From Calamus simplicifolius (lineage: Eukaryota; Streptophyta; Magnoliopsida; Arecales; Arecaceae), in assembly GCA_900491605.1 (NCBI GenBank), contig UESW01003831.1:931124-995123 (forward strand): a DNA stretch of 64,000 bases, in the 5' to 3' direction. Each line of letters starts with the position of its first letter. Position 1 is the first letter of the stretch. A model generated the notes under the pieces. The model made no database searches, was not told the origin of the DNA, and worked only from the letters and a program-made list of their open reading frames with translations. This document shows positions 1 through 12,066 of the stretch, piece by piece. The translations under genes and the position numbers were made by a program.

Positions 1-68
1 CGGTAGCGGCCGTCACTACCCAGGCAGACAGGGCATCCGAGAGTTCGGAGGAGGAGCCAGTAGCGAGG

Positions 69-539
69 ATGGCCCCGCTACAGTCCATCAACACTTTGGC
101 CGCGAGAGACCAACACCAAGGTTTGATGTACGTGAGGGCTCGGGTCAATGGGAGGACAGTGCGGGCCTTGGTTGATTCCGGCGCGACACACAATTTCGTG
201 AGCCAAGGGGCGGCGCATAGATTGGGGCTTGGAGCGCTATCCATGCCTTGTAGGGTGAAGCCAGTCAACTCTGAGGAGATGGAGTCTTTGGGCCAGGCGG
301 AGGCCACATTGGAGGTGGGCTCATGGACTGGGCACTGCAGCATGACGGTCTTGCCGATCGACGACTACGACCTGATACTCGGGATGGACTTCTTCATCAA
401 GAGCAAGGCCGTAGTCATGCCTCATCGGAGGGGCATCTTGATCCGAATGGGTAGGCGTCCCTACTTCGTTCCAATGGAGGGATGGCGTAGGACAGTTGCG
501 AAGGATGGGTGCAAGAAACGGCCCCACCACCAGACTTGA
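69..539 (+). pseudogene. Gypsy retropepsin (gag-pol protease) fragment
   Basis: Open reading frame of 156 codons that reads as the aspartic protease part of a Ty3/Gypsy polyprotein. The catalytic triplet D-S-G lies at residues 36-38 inside a hydrophobic-V-D-S-G-A-T-H context, and a later I-L-G-M-D-F segment near residue 103 matches the second conserved strand of retropepsin-like folds. The protease would cut the retroelement polyprotein. The usual RT, RNase H and integrase that should follow are missing: after about position 540 the sequence passes quickly to an LTR, so this is an internally deleted or non-autonomous copy whose 5' part lies outside the window. The assignment to the retropepsin family is seen directly; the exact Gypsy lineage is not determined. 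Confidence 0.8.
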
Positions 540-801
540 GGTTGTGCGACAACCTCACGCCTAGGCATCGCATGGGAGAGCCTAGGCATAGAGGCCTGCG
601 GCAGGAGGTGGCAGGCGGGATGGCTCAGCGAGTGGGCTATCCAACCAAGGAGGCATCAGGGGGTGCACGTGGTAGGTGGCCGCGTTGGGACTCAGGAGGC
701 TTTGGCCAGGAGGGCCAAGGCATGCGACGACGAGGAGCGTCAGGACGATTTGCGCGGCATGGTGGTCGACGAGGGCGTCGACATCTCAGCGGGGGGAGGA
801 T
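540..801 (+). other. residual Gypsy internal region ending in a purine-rich tract
   Basis: GC-rich stretch between the protease fragment and the LTR with no domain that I recognise. It ends in a run of G and A (about 790-801) immediately before a TGTCAC start, the arrangement expected of a polypurine tract before a 3' LTR. Short open frames here are not convincing genes. Confidence 0.5.
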
Positions 802-1860
802 TGTCACCACCCCATCTCAGTGTCGGCCTCGGCAACGGCCTTAGCGTCGGCCTCAGCAACGACGTCGGCGTCAGCCTCGGTAACGGCCCTGCAATGGCCA
901 GATTCGCCCAGCAACGGTCCAAACCGTTCATAAGCTGATTTTTCAGGGGTAAATTGGTCCAGATCAGGTAAATTCGACCCTTATCTTGGGGAGAAGATTA
1001 GGGACTCCAGCCAGCAGGTTTTGGATAAGATTTGGAGGGGAAAACAAACCTTATACATAAGCAACCAATTTGGAGATATGGATAAGATCTTAAGGTAGTT
1101 TGTTGAGAATATCTTGGGGATTATCCAAGCTATCTTTGGAGCTGTTCTGGATCAGATTTCAGGCGTCCTATCCAGCAGCGAAGAGTCCTTCATCAACCGG
1201 CTAGGAGGAGATAAGATTTGGAGATGGCGGTGGCCTTTTTGGAGACGTTGCATGGGATAAAGATAAGATCAAGGGGGATCTTTGGATAAGGTTGCAGCAA
1301 CCTATAAATAGAGGGGGTTGAGGTCTACGTGAAGGACATTAGATCAATCCATGAGAGGATTAGATGATAGAACGTGAAAGAGAGAAGATCTGATTGGGAG
1401 AAGATCTTCCTACGTTCTAAGGAAGGGACACCCGAGTGGAGTTCGGGTGGGCGCCACTAAACGACTAGGGAAGGTTTGTGAGGTTGGCGAGCGGCTGGAT
1501 CAGCGGAGATCGCAGCGGCGCAGGGCTAAGTCAGGAGGACTTAGGCGAGTACGGGATGTGGCCGATACGCACAGGCGGTGCGCGGGTGCGAGGCATCTAC
1601 AGGTCAGTTTTCGTTGAGTGAGGTTGGGGCGGGCACTTTGAGAGATCTTTGTTAGGGACAGAGAGGAGTGCTTTTGTAGCCTACGAGCAACCTCATTATT
1701 TTCCAAATTACTTAGTGGAGAGTTCTTGGTTGGGAAGGCTTTGCCTCCCGTATATCTTGGTGTTTGGGTGGGACTTTGTTCTTCGGGGATTTTTATTCAT
1801 TGTTCTGGGGTAAGGCTGGTTAGGGGAAGGGTTTCTCTAACGCCATCACCGGTAGACGCA
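802..1860 (+). mobile_element. 3' LTR-like sequence of the decayed Gypsy element
   Basis: Begins TGTCACCACCC right after a purine tract and contains a good TATA box (TATAAATAG, 1304-1312), as expected for an LTR promoter. Upstream of the TATA box the motif GATAAG recurs about five times between 1025 and 1290. The right-hand end is uncertain because no terminal CA with target duplication could be fixed. No second LTR copy is in the window, so the identification rests on position and promoter structure. Confidence 0.55.
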
Positions 1861-2430
1861 AGGACCTAGTGGCCATAGGGAGCGCTTGCGTGTGCCAATT
1901 GAAAGCCCGGTGACAGGAGCAATGTCGTGGATGGAATTAAATGCCCATTGCGCCCTTCAAAAGAAAGCCGAAGTGCTAGCGCTGGGTCTGGAGAAGAGCC
2001 GACGCCTCGGGGCAGAGTCGAGAGCCGGAGCCATGGCCGGATCTGGGAGAAGGGAGCCGCCATGGCCGAAGTGTCAGGCTTCAGAAATGGCCGAGAGGCA
2101 AGCGGCCCATCGGCTAATTAAGGCTGCTAGGAGCCAGGGGCCGAGAGGAGAGGCCGAGGACGTGCATGGTCGGGACCCATGCACGTAGCCTTCGGACCCA
2201 CGCACGCAAGACGCAAGCCAGCCTGGGGGAGTTGCACCAGAGGCCGAGGAAAATTGGCTCCATGCATAGGAGAGAGAAAAGGTGGTGAATGGGGAAAAGG
2301 TCGCCCTGGACCTACTGGGCCCATCGAGCCCTCGCCGGGGCCGAGGGGGAAAGGCCGAGTTGCCGAGGACAAGCTCGGATGTTGTCACTGTGGCCCATAG
2401 GGGCCCACTGGCCCCATCATCACCTTATGT
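1861..2430. other. unassigned GC-rich stretch
   Basis: About 570 bases without a recognisable gene or repeat. Small overlapping open frames occur on both strands but show no domain, and their overlap is typical of GC-rich non-coding sequence. Confidence 0.4.
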
Positions 2431-5400
2431 TATTCATTGAGACTCATCTACTTGCCCTCAAGATTTTCTCGGCCGGGGGCCATGGAAACAACTATGAATC
2501 TCTACTGATCTATTACCTCTTCGCCACAACTTTGAGCATAATGGGATCTAGTGATCAAAGGCTTTAACGCAAGGCATAGCAGCATGGAAAGGTGAATGGT
2601 AGACCATGACCCTTCGATTATGATCAAATGATGAAGAGAAAGTGCAAAGAAATCACGGGGCAGGACAAAGAAATACAAGCAAGTTAGAGTGGTGGCTCCG
2701 TTTTCTCCATTACTCTGTCTTGAGGTGGCAAACCAAATTATCATGTCATGTTGGCATGTAAGTGATGATAGCCCACACATGTGCATAAGCATAGAGTTTT
2801 CTTTCCTAAAAACCATGGAGATATGGTTGGCATTTTGATCTTAAATTGATTTCCAACCATCTTTCCATCATGCCAAAAAGCTTCTCCTCTTCTCCAACTT
2901 GTGACTCACCAAGCTGGCATGCTAAGATGGTCCAAAGAATATACACAAGCCATGATAAAGAAGGTTTGTGAACATGTCCCGTGATAGCACTATAAGACAT
3001 CGGCCCCTGCGATCACAAGTGGCAATTTTTTTTTGACTTGGGGAAAGTTCCTAAATTTTGTACATGTCCCCAAACAAAAAATGGCCCGTGATCATGCTAT
3101 AACATCATCTGCCCTTATAAATTATTTTATTGTATTAATTATTTCTGATTTTATTTTAATAGTATCATTAAATGTATCAAATGATTGTATCAGTGAGAGT
3201 GGCTTCTCAAATACAGCATTATAGTTAATGATGTTCTCAGAAGATTGTCCTTGTTAGGTGATGGGGTGGAACAGAGAGTATGATCAGGGCCATTGGATCA
3301 TATTATTTGGTGACATGATGGATTGTGCCTACGCGATGGCCAATTTATTAAAGTGAGGAATCTCTCTCTCTTTAGTTTTTATCTCCACTCTCGCTTCTCA
3401 GCATCTCCCTCCCATGGGGGGGAAGGCAATCTTAGGTTAGATTAATGAAGGATCTAACAAAGCAAGGAACGTACAATTAAACAATTATTTTCATCAGTGT
3501 TCCAAATATACTTGCTCTTGTTGTTTCAATTATTTATAGGTCCTAGAAGATCTTGGAGATAATGGTTTAGAACCTCAAAATCTAACAGGTTATAGAGAGA
3601 GAATGGCCTCAACCTCTTACAAATAATCCCATAAAACTTTATTTTACTTGAACATGCAACATATATAGTCAAGCATTTACCTTCTCTCTATATGCTGGCC
3701 TATATACAATTAAAATTTTGAACCTCATTGCCATACTGTCTTAAGATGTCCTTGGAAAATTTATCATGACGACAAAATGATCTAAATAAGAAGGTATTAT
3801 GTATCTACCTGCAAGTAAGCGCGCAATGATCATGCAAATTGATCATTTGTACCGTATATGTGTCGGTATGTATGAACGATTAATCTGTACGATCAATACG
3901 TGCTTGCTACACTAAATGAAATTCGTCACTAAATGATAGTGTAGCAAGTCTTTTTCTATGCGAAAGAAAAAACATAGTCATGAAATCCACCACTAGTGGC
4001 TGCGTTTGTTCCATGCTGTCTCCATGGATGGATCATATCCACCACAATGCAAGGTCACGGTCGTCATGTGCATGCGCTCTCTGCTGGTGAATGGAAGGAA
4101 AATTCAGTGCAATATCCCATCAAGGGCACCAACCAGTGGAAACATCTCCAAATCAACAAACTATAGTGCAGTCCAGTCGATGCCTGGTGCTGCTCCATTC
4201 GGAACCCACCTCCTGACCCCCCTCGGAGCTCCGCCGCCACCAAAGCCTTTGAGGCCACGGCCCTTCTCTCTTTCCATTTCCCTTTCCCTTCCACAGCGCA
4301 GGTTTGGAGATATTTTTTATTTTTATTTTATAAAAAATATAAATATTTTAAAATATATGTTTGATGATTGAAAATAAATTATTTTTAAAAAATATAAATT
4401 TAAAGTAGTAGAATGTTCAAAATAATATTAAAATATTTTTTATTTTTTTATTAAAACTAAAAAAGAATATAAAATAAAGCTTAAGAAACAGAGAATATGG
4501 ATATGAAGAGCGATAGAGCCAAAATAATTTGGCATTAAGTTGGCGTTTAGTCATAAAGCCGTATGATTTTTTTAAGCCACATCTTCACTTATATAGCAAC
4601 TGAATAGCGACTGAATGATGTCAACATAGTACCCAACTATTCCATCCAAAATTATGGATGAAATCATGATGAATCATTCCATTCTTTTGCCAGAGAGATA
4701 TGATTTGTATTAGTTGGAGTGATTCTATTATTAATTGGTCATACTATTGCAATATGAATGCCATTGTAACATAAATAACCTTGGATGTTGGAACCAAAGC
4801 TTATCTATAAAAAAAAAAAAAAAAAATCATTCGAAGGTGAGGAGTTCCTTTCTTTTTCAATCTCCTATTCTTCACAATATCTTGTTTGATTGCAAGCCAT
4901 TGAGCCATATATCCTCCTTTATTCTCTAGTGCAGGAAGGCTATAAAGTGCACCTTTAATTAATCTTTTTAATCTATTTCTCTTGCTAACTTAAGCATCAA
5001 AAGATCTTAATTGAATAAATCTCAGCACAATCTCATGCTTCTTTTATCCTCGTAGGAGCATTAACAAATATAAAAATCTCTCTTAAGATCAAATAGATCG
5101 GATTCTATCTCAATTCTTAATTCACTATCCATCTTATTATTTTTATTAATGCCCAAGGTTCTTCAACCAAATTTTGGTGTTATTAAAGACATATTTTTTT
5201 TTTTTTTTTAACCATGTCATTTTAAAAAGATGTTGTTGATAACGAAAACCAAAAATTAAAAATAAATTTATCCTTCTTTATCAAAAACATTTTTATATAT
5301 CAAAAAGGTAAAAAATTAAATTATTTTAAAAAAATATAGATTACAATTATTCTTGAAAACAAACATATGTCTTTTTCATTTCTCAACATAGAAGAGGGAG

Positions 5401-6287
5401 TTAAAATAGTAATCATCCTAATAGATACTAAATGTTATATTGATTTTTGATTATTTCAATTGTTTCGCACTGATCTTTTTTTTTTTTTTTTTCCAGCTGT
5501 GGTTCAAAACTCCTGTACGTTCCATGCAAAAGAATATGGTTATCAATACTTTTCTCTCAGAGAAGCACGGCATCCATGATTTTAATATTTTGTTTCAAGT
5601 AGCATCAATCATCAATGCTTTCCCAACGCCAACTGATATGACATTTAAGTCGGCAGTCAATAAACGATCCTTCAATCTCTATTCATGAATTATGTTACAG
5701 AGCTCTTGTTAAACGATGAGTGCATGAACAATTTTCTTGTCACATTACAAGAGAGAGTTAACATAGCTTAAGAGATTTTTTTTTTTTTTTTCAAATATGA
5801 TTAATTGTTTGGTTCCGTAGCAGTCCCATGGTGATATTTTCGACATTTCCAAGCGTTGCTCATTGATCCCATCCTCCACCAGCATCCTCTTTCCTTGTTA
5901 GTTGGGGAACCGGATTAATAATTAATTAGAATCGCAGCTAAAGCTACAGTTCTATCATTAATTTTTATAATAAAGTACTTTTTCCTATTGGTAAGATTAA
6001 TTCCGAAGAAGGATTGCTCCGCTGCCCGCCCACCTCCCCCCCCCCCCCCTCGGCCTACAAGGATATTTTCCTTTTAGGAGAAACAGCCGCCAGAGCGGAC
6101 AAAGGCGTCAGAGCGACGTGGAATACATCATTCTTCGTCCTAATTGATTCTTAAAAAAAAAAAAGAGAGAGAGATTAAGCGGTAAGATTTATCCCTTGCC
6201 TATTCCTCACCATCACCGTATCTTTCCTGCTTACCCAATTCCCCTCTCACTCCCCCAAACTAAACAGAGCTCGCCGACGCCACCGCA
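2431..6287. other. long AT-rich intergenic region upstream of the protease gene
   Basis: Mostly AT-rich sequence with poly-A/T runs (about 4810-4827, 5191-5209, 5477-5492, 5779-5793) and a short CT-rich microsatellite near 3361. I see no recognisable coding region. Open frames at 2502-3000 on the minus strand and 4006-4371 on the plus strand have no family resemblance. The last few hundred bases before 6288 must hold the protease promoter and 5' UTR, but I could not fix a TATA box with confidence. Confidence 0.5.
6036..6049 (+). repeat. C14 homopolymer in the protease upstream region
   Basis: Uninterrupted run of 14 C about 240 bases upstream of the protease start codon. Such a tract can form G-quadruplex or i-motif structures and is also prone to length errors in sequencing. 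Confidence 0.9.
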
Positions 6288-8599
6288 ATGGGGAGACCAA
6301 CGATGGCGCCAGCGGCGCTCCTCCTCTTCCTCCTCTTCTCGTTCTCCTTCGCCAGCCACGTGAAACTGGGGCGGGAGAAGCGGCGGACGTACATCGTCCA
6401 CATGGACAAGTCCCGGATGCCGGCCACCTTCGCCGAGCACGGCCGATGGTACGACGCTTCCCTCCACTCCGTCTCCGACTCGGCCGAGATACTCTACTCC
6501 TACAACACCGTCGCCCACGGCTTCTCCGCCAGGCTCACCCCAGCCGAGGCCGCCGCCTTGGAAGCCCGCAACGGCGTCCTCTCGGTTCTCCCGGAGGTCC
6601 GCTACGAACTCCACACCACCAGGACCCCCGAGTTTCTAGGGCTGGATAAGAGCGATGGCCTCCTCCCGCAGACCAGCACCGCCAGCGACGTCGTGGTGGG
6701 AGTTCTCGACTCGGGGGTGTGGCCGGAAAGGAAGAGCTTCGACGACACGGGCTTCGAGCCCGTGCCGGCCGGGTGGAAGGGGGCGTGCGAGGAGGGAACG
6801 AACTTCACCGCCAAGGCTTGCAACCGGAAATTGATCGGGGCGCGGTTCTTCTCCAAAGGGTACGAGGCCAGCACGGGCCGCATCGACGAGACCAGGGAGT
6901 TCAGGTCTCCGCGCGACAGCGAGGGCCACGGGACCCACACCTCCACCACCGCCGCCGGCTCGGCCGTGACGGGCGCTAGCTTCCTCGGCTTCGCCTCCGG
7001 CACCGCCCGCGGCATGGCGACGCGGGCGCGTGTCGCCGTGTACAAGGTGTGCTGGGCCGGCGGGTGCTTGAGCTCCGACATCCTCGCCGCCATGGACAGG
7101 GCTGTGGACGACGGATGCCAGGTCCTGTCTCTGTCCCTCGGCGGCGGTATGACGGACTATTATAGGGATAGCATCGCGATCGGAGCGTTTAACGCGATGG
7201 AGAAGGGGGTTCTGGTCTCGTGCTCCGCCGGTAACGGCGGCCCCTCCGAGTCCAGCGTCACCAACGTCGCCCCCTGGATCACCACTGTGGGCGCTGGAAC
7301 TATCGACCGGGACTTCCCCGCCTACGTTGTGCTCGGCAACGGCAAGAACTACTCTGGGGCCTCACTCTATAGTGGGAAGCCGCTTCCGAGCTCGCTGCTC
7401 CCCTTCGTGTACGCCGGCAACGCTAGCAAGGCCGCCAATGGGAATCTTTGCATGCCGGGGACGTTGATACCGGAGAAGGTTGCCGGGAAGATCGTTTTCT
7501 GCGACCGCGGGATCAGCCCGCGGGTCCAGAAAGGGTCCGTGGTGCGCGATGCCGGCGGCGCTGGGATGGTCCTTGCCAACACGGACGCCCAGGGCGAGGA
7601 GCTCGTCGCCGACGCGCACCTCCTCCCCGCCACCGGCGTCGGCGAGAAGGCCGGCGATGCCATCAGAGCGTATCTACTATCGGATACGAGCCCGATGGCG
7701 ACAATCGTGTTCGCGGGGACGAAGGTCGGGGTGCTGCCGTCGCCGGTGGTGGCGGCGTTCTCGTCGCGGGGGCCGAACGCGGTGACGCCGGAGATCCTGA
7801 AGCCGGACCTGACCGCTCCCGGGTCAACATCCTGGCCGGGTGGACCGGGGAGGCGGGTCCCACGGGGCTGTCGGTAGACTCTCGTCGGGTGGAGTTCAAC
7901 ATCATTTCCGGGACCTCCATGTCCTGCCCCCACGTCAGCGGCCTCGCCGCCCTTCTCAAGGCGGCTCACCCGGACTGGAGCCCGGCGGCCATCCGTTCCG
8001 CCCTCATGACCACTGCCTACGCCTCCTACCCTGGCGGCGACGGCAGTCTAATCGACCTCGCCACCGGCAAGGCCGCCACCCCTTTCGACTACGGCGCAGG
8101 CCACGTGGACCCGCCGCGCGCCGTGGACCCGGGCCTCCTGTACGAACTCACCGCGGAGGACTACATCGACTTCCTCTGCGCGCTTAACTACACCGCACTC
8201 CAAATTGCCGCTGTGGCCAAAAGAACTGACTACACTTGCGACAGCAAGAGGACCTTCGCGGTGTCCGGACTGAACTACCCGTCCTTCGCGGTGGTGTTCG
8301 CGACGAAGAACAGGACCGGCGGCGGGGGGCAGACGGTGAAGCACACGAGGACGGTGACCAACATCGGGGAGCCGGGGACGTACAAGGCGACGGTGGCGAC
8401 CGGCGGGGCGGTGACGGTGGCGGTGGAGCCGTCGGAGCTGAGCTTCACGAAGGTGGGTGAGAAGCAGAGCTATACGGTAAGCTTCTCGTCACCGTCGCTT
8501 CCGCCGGAGTCATCGGCGTTCGGCCGACTCGAGTGGTCCGACGGGAAGCACGTCGTGGCCAGCCCTATTGCGTTCGCCTGGACGTCAGATGACAATTAA
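6288..8599 (+). CDS. SBT1.7: subtilisin-like serine protease (SBT1.7/ARA12 type), one frameshift
   Basis: Single-exon plant subtilase (peptidase family S8) that acts as a secreted protease in the cell wall; SBT1.7 in Arabidopsis is known for mucilage and cell-wall processing. It has a hydrophobic signal peptide (about residues 6-24), an I9 inhibitor propeptide (about 33-110), then the S8 domain with catalytic Asp141 in V-L-D-S-G-V-W, His214 in G-H-G-T-H-T, oxyanion Asn316 in S-A-G-N-G-G and catalytic Ser about 544 in G-T-S-M-S-C-P-H. A PA domain is inserted between Asn and Ser, and the C terminus is fibronectin-III-like. The frame runs from 6288 to a TAG at 7875-7877. The S8 domain continues in another frame through 8599, because one G is missing from a run at 7821-7823. 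Read across this point the protein would be about 770 residues, the family's normal length. The break is therefore either a recent null mutation or a one-base assembly error. A second in-frame Met at residue 6 is an alternative start. Confidence 0.93.
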
Positions 8600-9015
8600 C
8601 AATGGACGGTGATTGATCGGAGAGCGTAGTTGGTGTACCATGAGATACACCAGAAGCCCGCAGGGTCCTTCTCTTGTTGGGAGAATGAAAGTAACACCGA
8701 AACATCGCCATTGATTGCTTTTAATTGGGATGTGTGATTTTGTTGTTATTGTGGTTGTTTTTTTTTATTATGCTCATTATGTTGAAATATAAAAAAAAAG
8801 GTAAATCAAAAAACAGTTTATTTGAATAGTTTTTATATATATTTATATAAAATAGGTGCAACACGTTAAGGTAATTTGGATTGCTTGAATTTTTGACGTG
8901 GTAGCATTGGGTCTTAATTCCTATGTGGGTCCCTTCTGATTTGGTGAATGATGTTTACGAACCACCCGAAGAACCACTTAATGGTAGCATCGCCGGGCTG
9001 GGGTTTCACCACCGT
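8600..9015. other. 3' flank of the protease gene
   Basis: AT-rich downstream sequence with poly-T and poly-A runs near 8760-8800 and a TATATA stretch near 8833. It presumably contains the 3' UTR and polyadenylation site; no separate gene is visible. Confidence 0.5.
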
Positions 9016-9017
9016 GC

Positions 9018-9060
<43 letters not shown>
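9016..9060 (+). repeat. TTA trinucleotide microsatellite
   Basis: About 15 perfect TTA/ATT units. The same repeat resumes for a few units at 10974 after the solo LTR, showing that the LTR landed inside the microsatellite. Confidence 0.95.
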
Positions 9061-9061
<1 letters not shown>

Positions 9062-10973
9062 GATAAAGCTCAATCACTGTCCTAAATGTTGGGATGAGAA
9101 AGTGGATTGATCAGAGAATCTTTGCTCTGTTGAGTTGCTTGCAAAAAGTCCTAAGACCTGAAGGATTCTTCGGTGAGACCCTCCGACGCTCAAGTTAGCA
9201 ATCAAGGTCACAGCTGAGGAGGAGCTCGAATGAGCTCTTTTCAAATAAAAAAAATGTTTTCGGGAAGGAGGGATTTCTCTCTGGATGCTAGGATAGCGAT
9301 TTCTTGGGGTTATCGCTCATACCTGATTATTGAGTGGATTCACCTTTTTATAGGGGTTGACACTTGCATGATCACATGGGATTCCGTGAAAAAGGAATGT
9401 CCATGGAGTTCTTGGGAGTTGTGTGAACCTAGGCTGGTTGGTGGGTCCTATCCCATCGGAGAGGAAGAAAACGACGGTTGGTGGGCTAAGTCCCATCAGC
9501 TAGTAGGGCTATTGGGTAGTTGGGTTCAGTCCCATCAGCAGCGTGGCCAGTGGGTAGTTGGATCTGGCGTTGTCAGGCGGCGCGGGTCAGAGAGGTGGCG
9601 TCCTGAGCTACCAGGGCCGCCCTGGGGCAAATTTGGAGGAAACTGGGAAGTCTCGACTCTCCCGAGGGAGCCGAGGCTGAGCTGGGTCGACTAGGGATGG
9701 CCGGGGCCAACCTTGTCGACTAGGAAGTGCCGGGGCGGGGCCGACCAGGAATGGTCTGGGCTGGTTCGGCGGACTGGAGATGCCGGGGCCGAGCGGGGCA
9801 GACCAAGAATGGTCGGGCCCGACTCGGCAGGCTTGGAAACGCCGGGGCCGAGAGGGGCCGACCAGGAATGGTCGGGGCCGACTCGGTGGGCCTGGAGACA
9901 CCGGGGCCGACCAGGAATGGTCGGGGCCGACTCGGCAGGCTTGGAGACGCCGGGGCCGAGAGGGGCCGACCAGGAATGGTCGGGGCCGACTCGGCGGGCT
10001 TGGAGACGCTGGAGCCGAGAGGGGTCGACCAGGAATGGTCGGGGCCGACTCGGCGGGCTTGGAGACGCCGGGGCCGAGCGGGGCCGACTTGGCGGGCTTG
10101 GAGACGCCAGGGCCGAGCGGGGCTGACCAGGAATGGTCGGGGCCGACTTGGTGGGCTTGGAGACGCCGGGGCCGAGCGGGGCCAACCAGGAATGGTCGGG
10201 GCCGACTCGGTGGGCTTGGAGATGTTGGGGCCGAGCGGGGCCGATCAGGAATGGTTGGGGCCGACTCGGCGGGCTTGGAGACGTCGGGGTCGGACGGGGC
10301 CGACCAAGAATGGTCGGGGCCGACTCGGCAGGCTTGGAGACATCGGGGCCGAGAGGGGCCGACCAGGAATGGTCGGGGCCGACTCGGCGGGCTTGGAGAC
10401 GCCGGGGCCGAGAGGGGCCGACCAGGAATGGTCGGGGCCGGCTCGGCGGGCTTGGAGACGCCGAGGCTGGGCGGGGCCGACCAGGAATGGTCGGGGCCGA
10501 TTCGGCAGGCTTGGAGATGCCTGGGCCGAGAGGGGCCGACCAGGAATGGTCGGGGCCGACTCGGTGGGCTTGGAGACGCCGGGGCCGAGAGGGGCCGACC
10601 AGGAATGGTCGGGGTCGACTTGGCTGGCTTGGAGACGCCGGGGCTGAGAGGGGCCGACCAAGAATGGTCGGGGCCGACTCGGCGGGCTTGGAGACGCCGG
10701 GGCCAAGAGGGGCCGACCAGGAATGGTCGGGGCCAACTCGGCAGGCTTGGAGATGCCGGGGCCGAGCGGGCCCGACGAGGAATGGTCGGGGCCGACTCGG
10801 CAGGCTTGGAGATGCCGGGGCCAAGCGGGGCCGACCAAAAATGGTCGGGGCCAACTCGGTAGGCTTGGAGCTGCCAAGGCCGAGCGAGGCCGACTCAGTA
10901 GGCTTGGAAATACCGAGCGCACTAATATTTTTATTTTGACGAAATTTTCCTTGTGGCTATACCAGCCACATCA
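9061..10973 (-). mobile_element. solo LTR of Gypsy family D
   Basis: Starts TGATAAAGC and ends CCACATCA on the plus strand, flanked on both sides by ATTAT (9056-9060 and 10974-10978), a perfect 5-bp target duplication. It aligns throughout with the LTR at 61933-63393. The family D LTR is read on the minus strand, because a TATA box (TATAAAAAG) lies on that strand at 9343-9353. No internal region is attached, so this is a solo LTR left by recombination between two LTRs. It lies about 460 bases downstream of the protease stop codon. Confidence 0.9.
9750..10905 (+). repeat. 59-bp hairpin minisatellite inside the solo LTR
   Basis: About 19-20 imperfect copies of a 59-bp GC-rich monomer. Most monomers carry the perfect dyad CCGACCA-GGAA-TGGTCGG (7-bp stem, 4-nt loop). 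The long open frames on both strands across this array are by-products of a repeat lacking stop triplets and are not called as genes. The same array, with about 12 units, is in the element D LTR. Confidence 0.93.
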
Positions 10974-11257
10974 ATTATTATTTTAACAAATGAATTGATT
11001 GCCTAGGTTACCCGTTGCTTTTTTGTTCAATTTACACGCATCTCTCTCAGTCTCCCTTTATTGTCGTTTTATTCTTACACGGCTATGACCTGATTAGATG
11101 CGTGATAGAGAACGAAACAAAAAAATCAATTCAAGTTTGACTTTAAAAAGAATTCCTTAATAATACAGATGAATTATAGGAAGAAAAAATAATAAAGAAG
11201 AGAGAATGAACATACTCTTCCTTCTCTTTTTTTTTTTTTTTTGGTACAAATGGGCGA

Positions 11258-12066
11258 TCACACAAATCTAGAGCGAATCAGCCCAGATACATCAGAGGAT
11301 AAAATTTGTTGCAGAAGTGTAGGACAGGGGACACCCGGTGTCCATAACCAAGATCCAGTATACTGAGCCACAAAAGAAGCTGTCCAGTCCGCCGCCGAAT
11401 TGGCTTCACGAAATATATGACGAATCTGAACAGATCCAACCTCCCGAAGCATAGACCAAATATCCCTGAGGATCGGGTTAGCAGTACCAATACCGCAATG
11501 CTCGTTTTTCAACCAAGAGATAACCATCATAGAATCACCCTCAACCATGCTCCTACGAGCGTGAAGAATTCTAGCAGCATAAGAGATACCCGCCCAGGCA
11601 GCATAGAGCTCAGTCATCGGGACAGAGGAGTCAAGAGAACCAAAACCTTCAGCAGCCAACAATTCTCCAGTGGCCCGTGAATGATGAAAGCTGAACCAGC
11701 AACTCTACCACGGACGCTCCCGTCAAAGTTGATTTTGACAAATCCTGGGGGAGGGGGTTCCCAAGAAATAAAAACCGTATGCTGGTTCGCTGCCGAAGCA
11801 GCAGGGGAACCCCAGAGGCCAGGAGAGTCAAAACCAACTCCACCAATAAAACGGGCGCATTCCGCCGTCAACGATCTAATCTTCCTCACAATCCTATGAT
11901 GCTCAATAGGGTCATTAGAGAAGATGAGCTGATTCCTCGACATCCAAATCTGATAAGCTGTGACAGCCCAAAGCCCCCGCTTTTGCTGAGAACCCCACCG
12001 AATATCATGGAAAAACAAAGATTGTGGGGAGTCCATACCATCCCGCATGCTAGTATAGCCCATCAA
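11258..12066 (-). pseudogene. LINE RNase H-like domain
   Basis: Two overlapping frames together carry the RNase H (RVT_3) landmarks: N-F-D-G-S with the first Asp, E-L-Y-A-A-W with the Glu, V-E-G-D-S with the second Asp and R-E-A-N-S-A-A-D near the end. This domain sits at the C terminus of some plant LINEs and would degrade RNA in RNA:DNA hybrids. A frame change near 11640 splits it, and the stop lies near 11258, just before the poly(A) tail. Confidence 0.8.

Noticed and set aside
2502..3000. Minus-strand open frames that might be a small gene
   Set aside because: No domain, no clear start or splice signals, and AT-rich composition; not distinguishable from chance.
6231..7093. Minus-strand open frames across the protease gene
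   Set aside because: Shadow frames caused by the very high GC content of the real gene on the plus strand.
9691..10939. Long open frames on both strands (up to 387 codons), like repetitive proteins
   Set aside because: They lie entirely in the 59-bp minisatellite; several frames on both strands stay open at once because the monomer lacks stop triplets.
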